Assembly: GCA_963804005.1 (NCBI GenBank)
Contig: CAWDOP010000003.1
Span: 1 to 64,000 of the forward strand
Reading direction: 5' to 3'
DNA length: 64,000 nt
Source: JAGXRK01 sp963804005
Lineage (GTDB): Bacteria; Bacteroidota; Ignavibacteria; Ignavibacteriales; Ignavibacteriaceae
The translations under genes were made by a program, and so were the position numbers. Positions 61,527-64,000 of the stretch are shown here, in pieces. Positions within the stretch are counted from its first letter, which is position 1, and every line of letters begins with the position of its first letter. Below the pieces are notes generated by a model. It had not been told where the DNA came from. It ran no database searches and saw only the letters and a list, made by a program, of their open reading frames with translations.

Positions 61527-62888
61527 ATGGAAATAATATATCTCATCATCGGTTTGGTTGTTGGATTTGTAATTGCGTTTTTGTTTTTCAAAAGCAAAAA
61601 AACAATTCCACTTGATGAAGCAAACAAGCTCAACGAACTGATCAACTCTCTTAAAGTTGAAGCAGGTAAATTTAGCGAGCGAATAAAACTTCTGGAAGAT
61701 GATAAAATCTTACTTCAATCTGAGTTGAAAAGTGAAAGAATAAAGTCAGAACAGTTCAATGCAGAGAACTCATCACTTAAATCTGATTATGCAAATCTTC
61801 AGATAAAATTATCAGAACAACAGACAGAAATAGAAAAGTTGCAGGAAAAATTCACTATAGAGTTTGAAAATATTGCCAACAGAATTTTTGATAAGAATAC
61901 ATCAAAATTCTCTGAACAAAGCAAAAGTAATCTTCAAGAAATATTAAATCCCTTTAAGGAGAAGATTTTTGAGTTCCAAACTAAAGTTGAGGATACGAAT
62001 AAAGAAAGTATTGACCGGTTTGCTTCACTTAGACAACAACTTATTACTCTAAGCGATATGAATCAACGAATAAGCCAAGATGCTCAGAATCTTACAAAAG
62101 CTCTTAAAGGCGATACAAAAACGCAAGGTAATTGGGGTGAGTTTATACTGGAGAGTATATTGGAAAAATCTGGTTTGGTCAAGGATAGAGAATTTAGTAT
62201 TCAGGAAAGCGTTCTTTCAGAGGATGGAAGAAGACTACAGCCTGATGTTATTGTAAATTTACCAGATAATAAAAGTGTAATTATAGATTCTAAGGTATCC
62301 CTTGTTGCCTATGAAAGATACATTAATGCCGAAAATGATATTGAAAAAGATGAATCTCTAAAAAATCATTTAATTTCAGTTCGATCACATGTAAAGAACC
62401 TAGCTTCAAAAAATTATCAAAACACATATCAACTAAACAGTATAGATTTTGTCCTTTTATTTATGCCTATTGAAGCTTCTTTTGCCTTAGCTATGCAATC
62501 AGACAGATCACTTTTTGATAGCGGAAAAGAACAAAATATTTTTATTGTTAGTCCTACTACATTACTAGCTATTTTAAGAACAATTGAATTTATCTGGAAA
62601 AGAGAAAATCAAAATAAAAATGCGATTGAGATTGCACGTCAAGCCGGGGCGCTTTATGATAAATTTGTGGCCTTTTACAATGATCTACTTGATGTAGGTA
62701 AAAAACTTGATTCTGCTAAGGATAGTTATGGAGCAGCTTTGAACAAAATTCATGATGGCAGAGGTAATTTGATTATAAGTGTTGAAAAAATAAAACAGTT
62801 AAGCGCGAAAACAAGTAAATCACTTCCTCCGACGGCATTAACTCGAGCTAATTTAGATGATGAAAATAATTTATTGGATAATGAATGA
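61527..62888 (+). CDS. rmuC: DNA recombination protein RmuC
   Basis: The 453-residue protein starts with a membrane helix (IIYLIIGLVVGFVIAFLFF), then a long coiled coil (about 40-190), and the RmuC nuclease-like domain: GNWGEFILESILEKSGL, LQPDVIVNLPDNKSVIIDSKVSLVAY, FVLLFMPIEASFALAM and TLLAILRTIEFIWK. RmuC limits recombination between inverted repeats and has a restriction-like (PD-D/E-x-K) fold. Confidence 0.93.
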   Translation: MEIIYLIIGLVVGFVIAFLFFKSKKTIPLDEANKLNELINSLKVEAGKFSERIKLLEDDKILLQSELKSERIKSEQFNAENSSLKSDYANLQIKLSEQQTEIEKLQEKFTIEFENIANRIFDKNTSKFSEQSKSNLQEILNPFKEKIFEFQTKVEDTNKESIDRFASLRQQLITLSDMNQRISQDAQNLTKALKGDTKTQGNWGEFILESILEKSGLVKDREFSIQESVLSEDGRRLQPDVIVNLPDNKSVIIDSKVSLVAYERYINAENDIEKDESLKNHLISVRSHVKNLASKNYQNTYQLNSIDFVLLFMPIEASFALAMQSDRSLFDSGKEQNIFIVSPTTLLAILRTIEFIWKRENQNKNAIEIARQAGALYDKFVAFYNDLLDVGKKLDSAKDSYGAALNKIHDGRGNLIISVEKIKQLSAKTSKSLPPTALTRANLDDENNLLDNE

Positions 62889-62932
62889 TTGTTTGTCAGC
62901 TTAAGCCGGAAAGAAATAAGTTTAATATTTTG

Positions 62933-63005
62933 TGGAGCTGATCGGGATCGAACCGACGACCTGTTCGTTGCGAACGAACCGCTCTCCCAACTGAGCTACA
63001 GCCCC
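62933..63005 (-). tRNA. tRNA-Ala (anticodon CGC)
   Basis: The minus strand folds into a full cloverleaf of 73 bases: acceptor GGGGCTG with CAGCTCC including the G3-U70 pair that identifies alanine tRNAs, D arm GCTC...GAGC, anticodon stem GTTCG/CGAAC with loop TTCGCAA giving anticodon CGC, T arm with TTCGATC, and discriminator A. CCA is not encoded. It reads the GCG codon. Confidence 0.92.
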
Positions 63006-63016
63006 GAATCTAATAT

Positions 63017-63490
63017 TTATTTTTTATCTCCCATTCTTTCTATTTCGTCAAATTCTTCTTTTGTAACCGGCATAACTGATAATCTGTTTCCACGAGCGAT
63101 CAATTTCATATTTTTTAGTTTTGGATTTGATTTTATTGAATCAAGTGTTACAGGAGTTTTGAATTCCTTAACAAATTTTACGTCAATCATTATCCAAGTT
63201 GGATTATTCGGATCAGCTTTTGAGTCGTAATGATCATTATCAGGATCAAATTGTGTATGATCGGGATATCCCTCTTTTACAACTTTACAAATTCCCATTA
63301 CTGCAAGTGGATTGGCGTTGCTGTGATAAAATAAAACCAGATCACCTTTTTTCATTTCATCACGTAGAAAATTTCTTGCCTGGTAGTTTCTAACTCCATC
63401 CCAAAATGTTGTTTGGTTTGTGCTTTTTTTAAGATCGTCAAAAGAAAAAACTGAAGGTTCTGATTTTATAAACCAGTATTTTTTTGCCAT
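63017..63490 (-). CDS. EVE-domain protein
   Basis: The 157-residue protein matches the EVE fold: YWFIKSEPSVFSFDDLKK at the N-terminus, WDGVRNYQARNFLRDEMKKGDLVLFYHS and NPTWIMIDVKFVKEF. EVE domains bind modified bases in RNA or DNA. The gene sits 11 bases after the tRNA, with the ATG at 63490. Confidence 0.92.
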   Translation of the reverse strand: MAKKYWFIKSEPSVFSFDDLKKSTNQTTFWDGVRNYQARNFLRDEMKKGDLVLFYHSNANPLAVMGICKVVKEGYPDHTQFDPDNDHYDSKADPNNPTWIMIDVKFVKEFKTPVTLDSIKSNPKLKNMKLIARGNRLSVMPVTKEEFDEIERMGDKK

Positions 63491-63657
63491 TTCAATTATT
63501 ATTAAAAATTTTTACAAATTAATAGTTTTTAAATTATGTTTTAATATTTCATCCTCAAAGAAATATATTATAAAAAACAAAAGATTTAAGAATCGTTTTT
63601 ACATTATTAGAATCTTACCACATACAAATTAAAAATAAAATTAATTGAAAGGTAAAT

Positions 63658-64000
63658 ATGATGGAAGCAACAGAAAAGAAAGGCATTCCTCTTCTTGGTG
63701 AAATGATGCCAAATCTTGAAGTTCAAACAACACACGGTGTTAAAAAAATTCCAGGCGATTATAAAGGTAAGTGGATAGTATTATTCAGTCATCCCGCCGA
63801 CTTTACACCAGTATGTACAACCGAGTTTGTAGCATTTGCAAAGAGAAATGACGAGTTTAAAAAATTAAATGCTGAACTAATCGGTTTGTCAATTGATCAG
63901 GTGTTTTCTCACATCAAATGGGTTGAATGGATAAAAGATAATCTAAAAGTTGATATTCCTTTCCCGATTATTGCTGATGATATGGGAATTGTTGCAATGC
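63658..64000 (+). CDS. Peroxiredoxin (Prx6/AhpC-type), 5' part
   Basis: The reading frame starts at tandem ATGs (63658 and 63661) after GAAAGG and runs off the window. The first 114 residues include the peroxidatic cysteine block FSHPADFTPVCTTEF and DQVFSHIKWVEWI, the latter typical of the Prx6/thioredoxin peroxidase group. It reduces hydrogen peroxide and organic peroxides. The C-terminus and hence the type of resolving cysteine are not visible. Confidence 0.92.
   Translation, partial: MMEATEKKGIPLLGEMMPNLEVQTTHGVKKIPGDYKGKWIVLFSHPADFTPVCTTEFVAFAKRNDEFKKLNAELIGLSIDQVFSHIKWVEWIKDNLKVDIPFPIIADDMGIVAM

Noticed and set aside
2..63490. Antisense and alternative-frame ORFs of 60-200 codons within known genes, such as 53830-54435 on the minus strand inside acnA
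   Set aside because: They shadow strong coding sequences and show no family features.

Overview
The window is AT-rich and reads like a chromosome of a Bacteroidota/FCB-group bacterium, most likely the Ignavibacteria. The pointers are a type IX secretion C-terminal sorting domain with the YPNPFNP signature, a PorV/PorQ-like barrel, an SufBCDSU system led by an Rrf2 regulator, electron-bifurcating NfnAB, and many small hairpin repeats between genes. No ribosomal RNA, CRISPR array, transposase or phage gene was seen. This placement is inference from gene content.

Layout. 0-9.8 kb: end of an outer-membrane barrel gene, then a co-directional run of exported hydrolases and amino-acid enzymes (Ntn-hydrolase, two class C beta-lactamase-fold proteins, an M14 carboxypeptidase, a saccharopine-dehydrogenase-like enzyme, a PLP D-cysteine desulfhydrase/ACC deaminase homologue and an enolase-superfamily racemase/OSBS). 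9.8-17 kb: a minus-strand sufBCDSU-sufT-bacilliredoxin-rrf2 operon with hairpin repeats in four of its gaps and a candidate palindromic operator before sufB. 17.3-21.3 kb: a two-TM unknown, a cupin protein and the nfnA-nfnB pair. 21.7-32.4 kb: a surface polysaccharide locus (glycosyltransferases, methyltransferases, YfhO, GDP-mannose dehydratase). 32.5 kb: an orphan GroES-like gene.

32.9-52.4 kb is the most unusual region: a tandem array of minor-pilin-like cassettes, all on the minus strand. A full cassette is V (PilV/MshD-like, about 160 aa), W (PilW-like, about 200 aa) and X (PilX-like, 353-412 aa), read in that order. Five loci (four full cassettes and one lone X) are followed by a second copy of the last part. 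Each has its own promoter, and nearly all have a terminator. The promoters I can read are sigma-54 type: TGGYAY, 5 bases, TTG, about 34-41 bases before the first gene. X1 and X2 differ at more than 20 residues in the outer domain while their V and W partners encode identical proteins, which suggests diversification of X. All X proteins end in an aromatic pair plus Glu (WYE or WWE).

The array abuts acnA (aconitase, 52.7 kb) and has grown by duplications whose right breakpoints fall inside acnA: a 25-codon acnA stub lies at 45.1 kb and a heavily decayed 5' part of an acnA lies at about 42.12-42.45 kb (copied at 49.76-50.09 kb). The latest event is a roughly 7.6-kb tandem duplication; its left part (45.2-46.3 kb) carries systematic CC-to-C deletions that look like unpolished long-read consensus, so some broken genes there may be artefacts.

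55-64 kb is ordinary: a MarR regulator, a BatA/VWA membrane protein, HflX, a YCII protein, a HAL/PAL-family lyase with an unusual Ala-Cys-Gly MIO triad, RmuC, tRNA-Ala(CGC), an EVE-domain protein and the start of a peroxiredoxin.
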